A DNA stretch of 64,000 bases, from NCBI RefSeq assembly GCF_016863035.1, contig NZ_BOOC01000015.1, positions 62,001-126,000 of the forward strand. The letters run 5' to 3'. The stretch comes from Microbispora corallina (GTDB lineage: Bacteria; Actinomycetota; Actinomycetes; Streptosporangiales; Streptosporangiaceae). Below are positions 24,211 through 32,050 of the stretch, in pieces. A model generated the notes under the pieces. That model saw only the letters and a list, made by a program, of their open reading frames with translations. It did not search any database and was not told the origin of the DNA. Made by a program: the position numbers and the translations under genes. Within the stretch, counting starts at the first letter, position 1, and every line of letters starts with the position of its first letter.

Positions 24211-26324
24211 GACGCCGTGTGCCGCTGCGGATGCAGCAGACCCAGACCGACTGCGGCGCCGCCTGCCTCGCGATGGTGCTCGGCGCCCTGGGCCGCCGTA
24301 CGAGCATCGCCGAGGTCTGGCGCCACCTGCCCGAGAACGCGGACGGGGCGACGCTGCGCGACCTCATCGGCGCCGCCACCGCGTTCGGCCTCCGGCTGCG
24401 GGCCTTCCGGCTCGCGCCCGACCAGGCCGGGGGGCTGCCCACGCCGTTCGTCGCCCATTGGGAGCAGCGCCACTTCGTGGTGGTCGAGCGCGTGGACGCG
24501 CGGGGCGTGGTGGTGGCCGACCCGGCGTCCGGACGGCTGCGCCTGACCCGCGAGCGGTTCGCCGAGGGCTACAGCGGCACGGTACTCGTGCCGGACGTCC
24601 CGGAGCGGCTCACCCCGCCCGAGCCCGGCCGCTCGTCGGCCCGGGCCGTGCTGTCGACGCTGGCGCGGGCGTTCACCGAGCGCCGGCTGATCCTCCAGGT
24701 CGTGGCGGCGACGGCGCTGGTCCAGCTGTTCGGCCTGGCCGTCCCGCTGTTCACCAAGCTCGTGGTGGACGGCGGCGCGCTCTCGCCGGGGGCGCTGGGC
24801 CTGGCGGCCGCCGTCGCCGTGGCCGCGCACCTGCTCGTCTCGCGTGTGCGGTCGTTCCTGCTGATCCGGCTCCAGACCGGGGTGGCGGCGGCGCTCATGC
24901 GGCGGCTCGTCGGCCACGTCCTGGCCTTGCCGTACGGGTTCTTCCAGCGGCGCACCAGCGGCGACCTGCTCAGCCGGCTGAGCGCGGTCTCCGGGATCCG
25001 CAACATGATCGCCGAGCGCTCATTGGCCCTGCTGTTCGACCTGCTGACGGCGTTGACGTACCTCGTCGCCCTCGCCGTCGCCGCGCCCGGCATCGCGGCC
25101 CTGACGGTCGCGGCCGCCGCGGCGCAGGCGGCCGTGGTGGCGCTGTTCGCGGGCCGGTCGGTCCAGCTCGCGTACGCCGGGCTGCACGCCACCTCCGCCA
25201 CCCAGACGAGCCTGGTGGAGAGCCTGTCCGGGATCGAGGCGCTCAAGGCGGCCGGCGCCGAGGACGGCGCGTTCGAGCGGTGGCAGGCCTGCCACCGGCG
25301 GGAGCTGGAGGCGAGCGCCGAGCGGGATCGCACGGTCGTCACGATCCAGGCCGCCACCGAGGCGCTCCAGCTCGCGCTCGCGCTGGGCCTGCTCGTCGTC
25401 GTCCGCGCCCAGCTGCCCGGGTCGTCCAGCCTCGGCGACCTGCTGGCCCTCGCCGCGATGGCGGGCGCGGCGATCGCGCCGCTCTCGTCGCTGCTGGGCA
25501 CGGTGCAGCAGATCCACCTCGCCTTCGCCCACCTGGACCGCGTGGCCGACCTGCTCGCCGCGGCCCCCGAGCCGTCCGGTGGGCTGCGGCCCGCGCTGCG
25601 CGGCGCGGTGGAGGTGCGGGGCGTGTCCGCGGGGTACGACCCGCGCTTCCCGGTCCTGCACGACGTCTCCCTGCGGATCCCGGCGGGGGCCAGGGTGGCC
25701 GTCGTGGGCGGGTCGGGGTCGGGCAAGACGACGCTCGGGCGCGTGCTGCTGGGGCTCGTCGAGCCGGCGAGGGGAGAGGTCCGCTTCGACGGGCTGCCCC
25801 TGCCGGACCTGGACCCGCGGCACCTGCGCCGCCAGGTCGGCGTGGTCACCCAGCAGCCGCACCTGTTCTCCGGCACCGTTCTGGACACGATCGCCTTCGG
25901 GGACCCATCGGTCACGCCCGCCGTCGCCGAGGAGGCCGCCCGGCTCGCCGAGATCCACGACGAGATCCGCGCGATGCCGCTGGGCTACCGCACGCACATC
26001 GGGGAGAGCGGCGGCCGCCTGTCCGGGGGGCAGCGCCAGCGGCTCGCCCTCGCCCGCGCGCTGGCCCGCCGCCCGCGCGTCCTGCTGCTCGACGAGCCGA
26101 CCTCGGCCCTCGACGCGCTCACCGAGGAGCGGATCCGGCTCAACCTGGCGGGCCTCGGCATCACGCAGATCGTGATCGCCCATCGCCTGTCGACGATCCG
26201 GGACGCCGATCTGATCGTCGTCCTGGAGGGCGGCCGGGTGGTGGAGACCGGCACGCACGACGAGCTGCTCTCGTACGGCCGCCGGTACGCCGGCCTGGTG
26301 TCGCTCCAGGCGGCGCCGGGCTGA
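24207..26324 (+). CDS. C39-peptidase ABC exporter of the RiPP operon
   Basis: 705 residues. The N-terminal C39 peptidase domain (~1-140) has a complete catalytic set: Cys16 in QTDCGAAC, His89 in RHFVVVE and Asp105 in ADPASGR. A six-span exporter membrane domain occupies ~165-430. The ATPase domain has Walker A GGSGSGKTT near residue 505, signature LSGGQRQR, Walker B VLLLDEPTSALD and the H-loop His in AHRLST. It removes leaders after double-glycine-type motifs while exporting the core (family knowledge), which fits the VAGA site in the peptide at 22014. Start overlaps the upstream stop (ATGA). Last gene of the four-gene operon. Confidence 0.93.
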   Translation: MRRRVPLRMQQTQTDCGAACLAMVLGALGRRTSIAEVWRHLPENADGATLRDLIGAATAFGLRLRAFRLAPDQAGGLPTPFVAHWEQRHFVVVERVDARGVVVADPASGRLRLTRERFAEGYSGTVLVPDVPERLTPPEPGRSSARAVLSTLARAFTERRLILQVVAATALVQLFGLAVPLFTKLVVDGGALSPGALGLAAAVAVAAHLLVSRVRSFLLIRLQTGVAAALMRRLVGHVLALPYGFFQRRTSGDLLSRLSAVSGIRNMIAERSLALLFDLLTALTYLVALAVAAPGIAALTVAAAAAQAAVVALFAGRSVQLAYAGLHATSATQTSLVESLSGIEALKAAGAEDGAFERWQACHRRELEASAERDRTVVTIQAATEALQLALALGLLVVVRAQLPGSSSLGDLLALAAMAGAAIAPLSSLLGTVQQIHLAFAHLDRVADLLAAAPEPSGGLRPALRGAVEVRGVSAGYDPRFPVLHDVSLRIPAGARVAVVGGSGSGKTTLGRVLLGLVEPARGEVRFDGLPLPDLDPRHLRRQVGVVTQQPHLFSGTVLDTIAFGDPSVTPAVAEEAARLAEIHDEIRAMPLGYRTHIGESGGRLSGGQRQRLALARALARRPRVLLLDEPTSALDALTEERIRLNLAGLGITQIVIAHRLSTIRDADLIVVLEGGRVVETGTHDELLSYGRRYAGLVSLQAAPG

Positions 26325-26342
26325 CGGGGGTGCGGCACCGAT

Positions 26343-26360
26343 CTGGGGTCAGCACCCCAG
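26343..26360. terminator. Candidate terminator at the convergent junction
   Basis: CTGGGGT (26343-26349) pairs with ACCCCAG (26354-26360) across a four-base loop. It starts 19 bases after the exporter stop and overlaps the 3' end of the convergent HAD gene, so it could end exporter transcription. Confidence 0.4.
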
Positions 26361-27074
26361 CCGGTGGGCGAGGTCCTGGAAGTCCCGCGCCACGGCGTCC
26401 CAGGGTTCGACGGGCGTGAGATCCGCGGTCTGCCCGGTGCCGTGCTCGGCCGGTCTCGGCACGAAGGCGGTGACGAGGCCGGCCGCCCGCGCGGCCCGCA
26501 GATCGTCGTTGTGCGCCGCCACCAGGCAGAGCTCCGGGGGACGCAGTCCCAGGACCTCGGCGGTCCGCAGATAGGCCTCGGGCCGCGGCTTGTAGGCCTG
26601 GGCGACCTCCGCGCCGAGCACGGCGTCCCACGGGATCCCGGCCCGCTTCGCCATCGCCGTGAGCAGGGCGATGTTGCCGTTCGAGAGCGGCGCGACGGTG
26701 AAGCGCCGCTTGAGGCGCGTCACTCCCGCCACCGCCTCGGGCCAGGGGTCCAGACGGTGCCACGCCCGGTTGAGGTCGTCCAGCTCGGCCTCGCCGATGC
26801 GCCTGGGGTCGAGGCCCAGGTCGGCCAGGACGGCCTCCAGGTTCTCGCGGTGCAGGACGTCCAGCCGGGTGAAGGGACGGCGGCCCGACCGGCACTCCTC
26901 CATCGCGGGCTGGTAGCGCGCCCGCCAGGCGTCGGCGAAGGCGTGGGGGTCGACGTCGTGGCGTCCGTGACGGGCCAGGAAGGGCGCCGCCTCCCGGGCC
27001 ACGCCCTCCCGCCAGTCGACCACCGTGCCGAACACGTCGAAGACCAGCGCCCTGACGCCGTCGAAGCGCGTCAT
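26349..27074 (-). CDS. Haloacid dehalogenase type II-like HAD hydrolase
   Basis: 241 residues, cytosolic. HAD superfamily motifs are clear: motif I LVFDVFGTVVDWR with the nucleophile Asp, motif II PLSNGN, the conserved Lys in AYKPRPEAY, and an acidic motif near AAHNDDLRAA. The phrase FDVFGTxxDW with SNGN and KPxPE is typical of L-2-haloacid dehalogenases, which displace halide through an aspartyl-ester intermediate. The family also has phosphatase members, so the substrate is uncertain. Monocistronic, convergent with the RiPP exporter gene and separated by about 120 bases from the P450 operon on the same strand. Confidence 0.85.
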   Translation of the reverse strand: MTRFDGVRALVFDVFGTVVDWREGVAREAAPFLARHGRHDVDPHAFADAWRARYQPAMEECRSGRRPFTRLDVLHRENLEAVLADLGLDPRRIGEAELDDLNRAWHRLDPWPEAVAGVTRLKRRFTVAPLSNGNIALLTAMAKRAGIPWDAVLGAEVAQAYKPRPEAYLRTAEVLGLRPPELCLVAAHNDDLRAARAAGLVTAFVPRPAEHGTGQTADLTPVEPWDAVARDFQDLAHRLGC

Positions 27075-27196
27075 CCCACGCCCCCCTGATCGCGAGATTG
27101 CGAAGCCCCCTCCAGCATGTCACCGCGGACGTACGGCGAGGAGGCCGCGCCACCGCCGGACCCCGGACCGGCCGGCCGGCGTCCGGCGGTCACGGC

Positions 27197-28474
27197 TCAG
27201 GCGGCGCCGATGCGGACGGGCAGCGTGCGCGGGCCGCGTACCTGGCCGGCCGACCAGGTGACCGCCGCCGGGTCGGCGAGGGTGAACTCGGGGATGCGCT
27301 CCAGCCACACCTCGAGGGCGATCCGCAGCTCCATGCGCGCCAGGTGAGAACCGACGCAGCGGTGGATGCCGAGGCCGAACGCCACGTGCCGGTTGACCTC
27401 GCGGTCGATGACGACCTCGTCCGCCCGCTGGAACTGGGCCGGGTCGCGGTTGGCGGCCGGGAACGACAGCAGGATCCAGTCGTCGGCCTTCATGTCGACG
27501 CCGTTCCAGCGCATGTCGTCCTTCACCAGCCGGGCCATCGTCACCGGGGCGTAGACCCGCAGGAACTCCTCCATCGCGGTCGGCAGCAGCCCCGGCTCGG
27601 CGACCAGGCGCTCACGGTCCTCGGGGGTCTTCGCGAGGTGCCACAGGGACGCGCCGATGGCACTCCAGGTGGTGTCGATGCCCGCGATGAGCAGCAGGGC
27701 CATCGTGCCGGCCACGTGCGAGGGGTCGAGCTTGCGGCCGTACAGCTCGGCGTTGACGAGGTACGTCGTCAGGTCGTCGCGGGGGTTGTCGACGTGGTCG
27801 CGGATCTGCGCGAGCAGGTAGTCGAACACCTTGTCCATCCGCTCGATGCGCTCGTCGGGCGGCCGGTTGACGCCTTCGAGGGAGTTCTCGATGAACTCGC
27901 GGAACTGCGGCCCGTCCTCCGGGGGGAAGCCCAGCATGTCGGCGATGACCCGCACCGGGATATGCTGCGCGTACTCGCGGGCGGCGTCCACCAGATCACG
28001 GCCCTGGAACGCGTCGATCAGCTCGTGGCACAGCGCCCGCGTGGCCGCCTCGCGCCGGGCCACCGCGCTCTTCGTGAACGCCGGGAGCAGGAGCTTGCGG
28101 GCGTCGTGGTGGAACGGCGGGTCGGAGGAGATCGGCGGAACGCCGCCCACCGGGGCGATGTCCCGCGGCGGCCGGAAGTTGCTCATGACGATCGACCGCG
28201 ACGAGAACCGCTCGGTGTCGTACGCGATGGCCGCGACGTCCTCGTACCGCGTCGGCAGCCACCCGCCGCCGAACCGGTCGGTGTGCGCGATGGGGCAGCG
28301 CCGCCGCAGGTCGTCCTGGATGGGGTAGGGGTCGGCGGCCCACTCGGGTTCGAGGTGGGAGAAGTCGGTCGCCCAGTCGGCGACGGGGCCGGTGACGACC
28401 TCGTTGCGCGTTCCGGCCGGCGCCTCTCCCCGGGTCTCCCGGAAGTCCTTGGTGAACCGGTCGTCGACGGTCAT
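27197..28474 (-). CDS. Cytochrome P450
   Basis: 425 residues from the ATG at 28474, which has AGGAGGGG a few bases upstream. Soluble class I bacterial P450: I-helix oxygen-activation motif AGIDTTWSA, K-helix ExxR in EEFLRVYAP, and heme-binding FGLGIHRCVGSHLAR with the thiolate ligand Cys373. It inserts oxygen into an organic substrate using electrons from the [3Fe-4S] ferredoxin encoded just upstream, with only ten bases between. The conserved HHDARKLLLPAFT segment is also present. Substrate unknown; sterol- or terpenoid-like compounds are commonly handled by such TetR-ferredoxin-P450 units, but nothing here proves this. Expression is probably controlled by the TetR gene at the head of the operon. 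Confidence 0.93.
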   Translation of the reverse strand: MTVDDRFTKDFRETRGEAPAGTRNEVVTGPVADWATDFSHLEPEWAADPYPIQDDLRRRCPIAHTDRFGGGWLPTRYEDVAAIAYDTERFSSRSIVMSNFRPPRDIAPVGGVPPISSDPPFHHDARKLLLPAFTKSAVARREAATRALCHELIDAFQGRDLVDAAREYAQHIPVRVIADMLGFPPEDGPQFREFIENSLEGVNRPPDERIERMDKVFDYLLAQIRDHVDNPRDDLTTYLVNAELYGRKLDPSHVAGTMALLLIAGIDTTWSAIGASLWHLAKTPEDRERLVAEPGLLPTAMEEFLRVYAPVTMARLVKDDMRWNGVDMKADDWILLSFPAANRDPAQFQRADEVVIDREVNRHVAFGLGIHRCVGSHLARMELRIALEVWLERIPEFTLADPAAVTWSAGQVRGPRTLPVRIGAA

Positions 28475-28484
28475 GCCACCCCTC

Positions 28485-28676
28485 CTAGAGGATCTCGATC
28501 GCTCGTTCGGGGCAGTTCGAGACCGCCAGGCGCGCCGCGTGCTCCTGGTCCTGCGGCACCGTGCCGTCGCCGATGACCTGGCCGTAGCCCTCGTCGTCCT
28601 CACCGAACAGGTCGGGCGCGAGGTCGTAGCAGCGGCCGTGTCCCTGGCACCGCTGCGGGTCTATCCGTACTTTCAC
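28485..28676 (-). CDS. [3Fe-4S]-type ferredoxin for P450
   Basis: 63 residues, GTG start overlapping the TetR stop as GTGA. Starts VKVRIDPQRCQGHGRCYDLA. The cluster motif is C-x2-H-x2-C, i.e. the central cysteine of a 4Fe cluster is replaced by His; with the distant NCPERAI cysteine this predicts a [3Fe-4S] or His-ligated [4Fe-4S] cluster, as in many actinobacterial P450-partner ferredoxins. It shuttles single electrons from a ferredoxin reductase, not encoded in this window, to the P450 ten bases downstream. It is a real gene despite its size because of motif, length and coupling. Confidence 0.92.
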   Translation of the reverse strand: MKVRIDPQRCQGHGRCYDLAPDLFGEDDEGYGQVIGDGTVPQDQEHAARLAVSNCPERAIEIL

Positions 28677-29290
28677 TGGGTTGCTCCCCTCTGGGCAGTG
28701 ACGTCGGTGGGGGCGAGGGCGGCCACCACGCGGGTGAGCAGGGCGGACCACTGCGCGTCGTCCACGCCGTGCAGGCCGGGGGTGACGAGCGCGCTGCCCA
28801 TCGCCAGCAGGAGGCAGAAATGGGCGAGCGCGTCCGGCGACAGGCCCGGGTCGATCTCGCCGCGGGCCTGCGCGCCGCGCACGAGGTCCGCGATCCATTC
28901 TGTGCGCCCGCCGAGGTAGTCGCGCATCGGCCGGGCCACGTCCTCGTCGCGGCGGGCCGCGACCAGCGCCTCGACGATGAGGTAGCCGCGGGCGTCACGC
29001 GGGCGTGCCAGCTGCCGGCCGACCGTGAGCAGCAGGTCGGTGACCGGCCGGTCGGGGGCGGCCGCGAGCAGCGTGGCCAGCAGGCGGGGGCCGTGCGCGC
29101 GCAGCGCCTCCACCAGCAGCCCGGCCTTGGACGGGAAGTGCGCGTACAGCGCGCCGTTGCTCACCCCCGCGGCCGCCGCGATGTCCGCCACCCGCGTGCC
29201 GTCGTAGCCGCGCTCGGCGAAGACGTCGGCGGCCGCGCGGAGCAGTCGCTCGCGCGTCTCGGCCGCGGTGACGCCCGCGATTCGGGCCAT
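28673..29290 (-). CDS. TetR-family repressor of the P450 operon
   Basis: 205 residues. N-terminal TetR DNA-binding domain: TRERLLRAAADVFAERGYDG, then VADIAAAAGVSNGALYAHFP with the helix-turn-helix. The C-terminal helical ligand domain has no recognisable specificity. First gene of an operon with the ferredoxin and P450. The promoter immediately upstream contains a perfect AACGATCGTT palindrome placed between -35 and -10, so the protein probably represses its own operon and is released by a ligand, perhaps the P450 substrate. The -10 element ends only six bases before the ATG, indicating a leaderless message. Confidence 0.93.
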   Translation of the reverse strand: MARIAGVTAAETRERLLRAAADVFAERGYDGTRVADIAAAAGVSNGALYAHFPSKAGLLVEALRAHGPRLLATLLAAAPDRPVTDLLLTVGRQLARPRDARGYLIVEALVAARRDEDVARPMRDYLGGRTEWIADLVRGAQARGEIDPGLSPDALAHFCLLLAMGSALVTPGLHGVDDAQWSALLTRVVAALAPTDVTAQRGATQ

Positions 29291-29296
29291 GGAGGA

Positions 29297-29325
29297 ATTA
29301 AACGATCGTTCATTTCCCTGGTCAA
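29297..29325 (-). promoter_or_regulatory. Promoter and TetR operator of the P450 operon (leaderless)
   Basis: Reading the minus strand: TTGACC (29325-29320), a 17-base spacer, TTTAAT (29302-29297), then six bases to the ATG at 29290. Both hexamers and the spacing are near consensus for the primary sigma factor. The palindrome AACGATCGTT (29301-29310) straddles the spacer and -10, an ideal repressor site. The -35 lies within the last codons of the upstream monooxygenase gene. Confidence 0.78.
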
Positions 29326-30470
29326 GGCCTCCGTACGGCGCCCTTCTCCGGCACCGGGCCCGACGACCGGAGGTACGTGCTGGCCCGGCGCAGCCAGCGG
29401 GTGTTGGTGGCGGTGAGCAGCGCGTCCGGGACCAGGCGCGTCATCGCCTGCACGGGGTACCGGTCCGTGCTCTCGACGGCCGCCAGGGCGGCCACCCGGC
29501 CGGCCGTCCGGGAGCGGACCCGCTCGTAGCGGCGCAGCCGGTCCTCCACGGGACCGTCCCCGGTCAGCTCGCGCACCAGCGCCCACGCGTCCTCCAGCGC
29601 CTGGTTGGCGCCCTGGGCCAGTGTGGGCGGCATCGAGTGCGCGGCGTCCCCCGCGAGGGTCGCCCGCCCCCGGCCCCACACCTTCGGGACGCGATGGCGG
29701 TAGTGGGCGAAGCGGTCCACGTCGCCGATCGCGGCGAGGATCTCGGGGACGGGCGCGGCCCAGCCGCCGAAGCGGGCGGCGAGCGCGCGGGCGGGGGAGG
29801 CGGGCGGATCGCCACCGCCGATCCGGTGGTCGAACCACCACAGCAGCAGCCCGTCGCCGGCCGGAATGAGCCCGCACAGCCCCTCGCGCCCGATGATCAT
29901 CAGGGCGAGGTGGGACGACACGAGGTCGGCGGGCCCCCGGACGAACCCCTGCCAGGTCACCCAGCCGGTGGGCCGGGCGGGGTCCGCGCCCCAGAGGCGG
30001 TCGCGTACCGCGGACGACCGCCCGTCGGCCCCGACGACGACGTCGCCGCGCACCTCCCGCCCGTCGGCGAGGCGGACCACGCCCGCGTCGGGGTCCACGC
30101 CCGCGCAGGCCTGGCCGAAGCGCAGCACCCCGCTCGGCAGGCCCTCGGCCAGCCGCTCGACGAGCCGCTGCCGGGGCACGTGGACGGCGGGCGTGCCGAA
30201 GCGGCGGGCCGCGGCCGCCACGTCGACCGTGAACAGCCGCCGGCCGTCGTGCCGGCGGGACTCCATGGCGTCGATCCGCCGGCCGATCCCCGACAGACCG
30301 GCGCCGAGGTCGCGCAGGATGCCCGTGCTCCCGCTCCACAACGTGACGGACCCGCCGGCCGTGCGGAGGGCGGGCGCCCGCTCGTACACCTCGACCTCGT
30401 GGCCCGCCCGCACCAGCCCGCGGGCGCAGGCGAGCCCGGCGACGCCCGCGCCGACGACGAGTACTCTCAT
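29322..30470 (-). CDS. FAD-dependent aromatic-ring-type monooxygenase
   Basis: 382 residues; ATG at 30470 with GAGGA five bases upstream. Class A flavoprotein monooxygenase: N-terminal dinucleotide motif VLVVGAGVAGLACARGL, the middle motif VVVGADGRSSAVRD (DG fingerprint), and the C-terminal FAD-ribose motif LAGDAAHSMPP followed by GANQALEDA. The family hydroxylates or epoxidises aromatic, polyketide or tetracycline-like substrates with NAD(P)H and oxygen; tetracycline-inactivating (TetX-like) relatives exist, so drug modification is one possibility. Divergent from a TetR gene with twin operators in the 52-base gap, so it is almost certainly the repressor's target. Its 3' end carries the promoter of the next operon. 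Confidence 0.9.
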   Translation of the reverse strand: MRVLVVGAGVAGLACARGLVRAGHEVEVYERAPALRTAGGSVTLWSGSTGILRDLGAGLSGIGRRIDAMESRRHDGRRLFTVDVAAAARRFGTPAVHVPRQRLVERLAEGLPSGVLRFGQACAGVDPDAGVVRLADGREVRGDVVVGADGRSSAVRDRLWGADPARPTGWVTWQGFVRGPADLVSSHLALMIIGREGLCGLIPAGDGLLLWWFDHRIGGGDPPASPARALAARFGGWAAPVPEILAAIGDVDRFAHYRHRVPKVWGRGRATLAGDAAHSMPPTLAQGANQALEDAWALVRELTGDGPVEDRLRRYERVRSRTAGRVAALAAVESTDRYPVQAMTRLVPDALLTATNTRWLRRASTYLRSSGPVPEKGAVRRP

Positions 30471-30487
30471 GTCGTCATCCTCATTCT

Positions 30488-30518
30488 GATACTCGCAGTA
30501 TCCGATACCGGAAGTATC
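30488..30518. promoter_or_regulatory. Twin TetR operators between monooxygenase and TetR genes
   Basis: Two inverted repeats lie side by side: GATACT-CGC-AGTATC (30488-30502) and GATAC-CGGAA-GTATC (30504-30518). Both share 15-base length and the GATAC/GTATC half-sites; centres are 16 bases apart. They fill most of the 52-base gap between the divergent genes, where both promoters must lie. Clear candidate sites for the TetR encoded at 30523. Confidence 0.8.
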
Positions 30519-30522
30519 ACAT

Positions 30523-31116
30523 ATGCCCACGAGCCCGTCACCACGGGGGCGCCGGCCCGACCCCGCCGTCGACGAGAAGATCCGCGCCGCCGTTCTCGCC
30601 CTGCTCCTGGAGCGCGGGCTGGAGATGACGATGGACGAGGTCGCCGCGCGCGCCGGGGTCGGCCGCGCCAGCGTTTTCCGCCGGTACGGCACCAAGCGCG
30701 ACCTGCTGCTCGACACGATGGGGCGGCTGCTCGACGTCCACGTCGCCATCCCCGACACGGGCTCGCTCGCCGGCGACCTGCGGCAGGTGGTGGCCGACAC
30801 GCTCGCCGTCTGGCGGGACGACCGGCTCGCCGCCGTCAGCCGCCAGGTCCTGGGGGAGGCCGGGCGCGATCCGGAGGTGGCCGACATGGTCCGGACCACG
30901 ATGCGGGAGCGGATGACGCGGTCCTGGGTCGTGTACGACCGGGCGATCGAGCGCGGCGAGCTCCGCCCGGACGCCGACCTGTGGCTGCTGACCGATCTGT
31001 TCGCCGGGCTCGTGGTCTACCGGGGGCTCCTCGGGATCGGTCCGCCCGGCGTCGACGCCGTCGTGGACGCCCTCCTCCACGGCTTCGCCCCACAGGGTGG
31101 CGTTGAGCAACACTGA
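30523..31116 (+). CDS. TetR-family repressor, divergent from the monooxygenase
   Basis: 197 residues. DNA-binding domain near residues 15-65 (DEKIRAAVLALLLERGLEM, then VAARAGVGRASVFRRYGTKR) followed by an all-helical ligand-binding domain (LLTDLFAGLVVYRGLLG). Start ATG at 30523 with GGAAG eight bases upstream; the message must have a very short leader. The 52-base gap to the divergent FAD monooxygenase is filled by two near-identical palindromes, so the protein should repress both directions. The inducer may be the monooxygenase substrate. The next gene, an AraC regulator, starts four bases after its stop. Confidence 0.92.
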   Translation: MPTSPSPRGRRPDPAVDEKIRAAVLALLLERGLEMTMDEVAARAGVGRASVFRRYGTKRDLLLDTMGRLLDVHVAIPDTGSLAGDLRQVVADTLAVWRDDRLAAVSRQVLGEAGRDPEVADMVRTTMRERMTRSWVVYDRAIERGELRPDADLWLLTDLFAGLVVYRGLLGIGPPGVDAVVDALLHGFAPQGGVEQH

Positions 31117-31120
31117 GTCC

Positions 31121-32050
31121 ATGGAATACGTCGGACGGGTGCCCGCGCCGCCGCTCGACCGGTTCATCGACGACATCTACTGCCTGACGGGGGTGCCGCG
31201 GCACCGCCTGATGAACGTCCCGCCGATGCCGTCGGCACACCTGTTCGTCAACCTGGGCGAACCCGCCCGCCTGTGGGACTCCGACCCCTCGGTGCCGCCG
31301 GTGACGTTCACCGGCGCGTGGTTCATGGGTGTGTGGACCAGGCGTTTCCTCTTCGAGTACCCCACGCGGGTGCGGCTCGTCGGGGTGCACTTCAAGCCGT
31401 GGGGGATGTCGCCGTTCGTCGGCGTGCCGGCCGCCGAGCTGCGGGACCGATGGGTGCCGGCCGACGCCGTCCGGCGGCGGTCACCGGACCGGATCCGCGA
31501 CCGGGTCGGCGGCCTCGCGTCGGCGACGGAGACACTGCGGGTGCTGGAGGAGGAACTGCGGTCGATGCTCACCGAGGCGCCGCCGCGCGGCCTCGACCTG
31601 GTCCGGCACACGGGAGGGCGCCTGGAGGCCGCCCACGGCGCGGTCCCGATCGGCGCGCTGGCCGACGCCGCCGGGGTGAGTGGCAACCACCTGGCGGCGC
31701 AGTTCACGTCCCATGTCGGGGTCACCCCGAAGCGGGTGGCGCGGATCTACCGCTTCGCGCGGCTGATCCTGTCCGTCGACGCCCTGCGTCCGGTCGACTG
31801 GCCGGGGCTCGCGCAGACGGCGGGCTACTTCGACCAGGCCCACTTCAGCAGGGAGTTCAAGGACTTCACCGGCCACACCCCGACGGAATACCTGGCCCTG
31901 CGGCGCCGGTTCCCCGCCGAGCGGGGGTTCCCGCCGGACAGCGGTCCGATGCCCGCTGATGGATTTTCTACAAGCCCGCCCGCCCTCGGGACCGGCACGA
32001 TCGGAGGCGAACGCGCGAGGAGAATCGAGGAGGTCCCGTGGGCATGGTGA
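31121..32050 (+). CDS. AraC-family transcriptional regulator
   Basis: 309 residues from ATG 31121, just after the TetR stop. GTG 31097 would overlap the TetR gene by 20 bases and add eight residues. The N-terminal ~140 residues form an unassigned sensor domain (LMNVPPMPSAHLFVNLGEP, WFMGVWTRRF, GVHFKPWGMSPF) seen in AraC proteins with a small-molecule-type domain. The C-terminal AraC DNA-binding domain is at ~190-280 (IGALADAAGVSGNHLAAQF, GVTPKRVARIYRF, AGYFDQAHFSREFKDFTGHT). Probably cotranscribed with the upstream TetR gene and with the downstream RibD-like reductase, whose start lies inside its 3' end. Confidence 0.88.
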   Translation: MEYVGRVPAPPLDRFIDDIYCLTGVPRHRLMNVPPMPSAHLFVNLGEPARLWDSDPSVPPVTFTGAWFMGVWTRRFLFEYPTRVRLVGVHFKPWGMSPFVGVPAAELRDRWVPADAVRRRSPDRIRDRVGGLASATETLRVLEEELRSMLTEAPPRGLDLVRHTGGRLEAAHGAVPIGALADAAGVSGNHLAAQFTSHVGVTPKRVARIYRFARLILSVDALRPVDWPGLAQTAGYFDQAHFSREFKDFTGHTPTEYLALRRRFPAERGFPPDSGPMPADGFSTSPPALGTGTIGGERARRIEEVPWAW

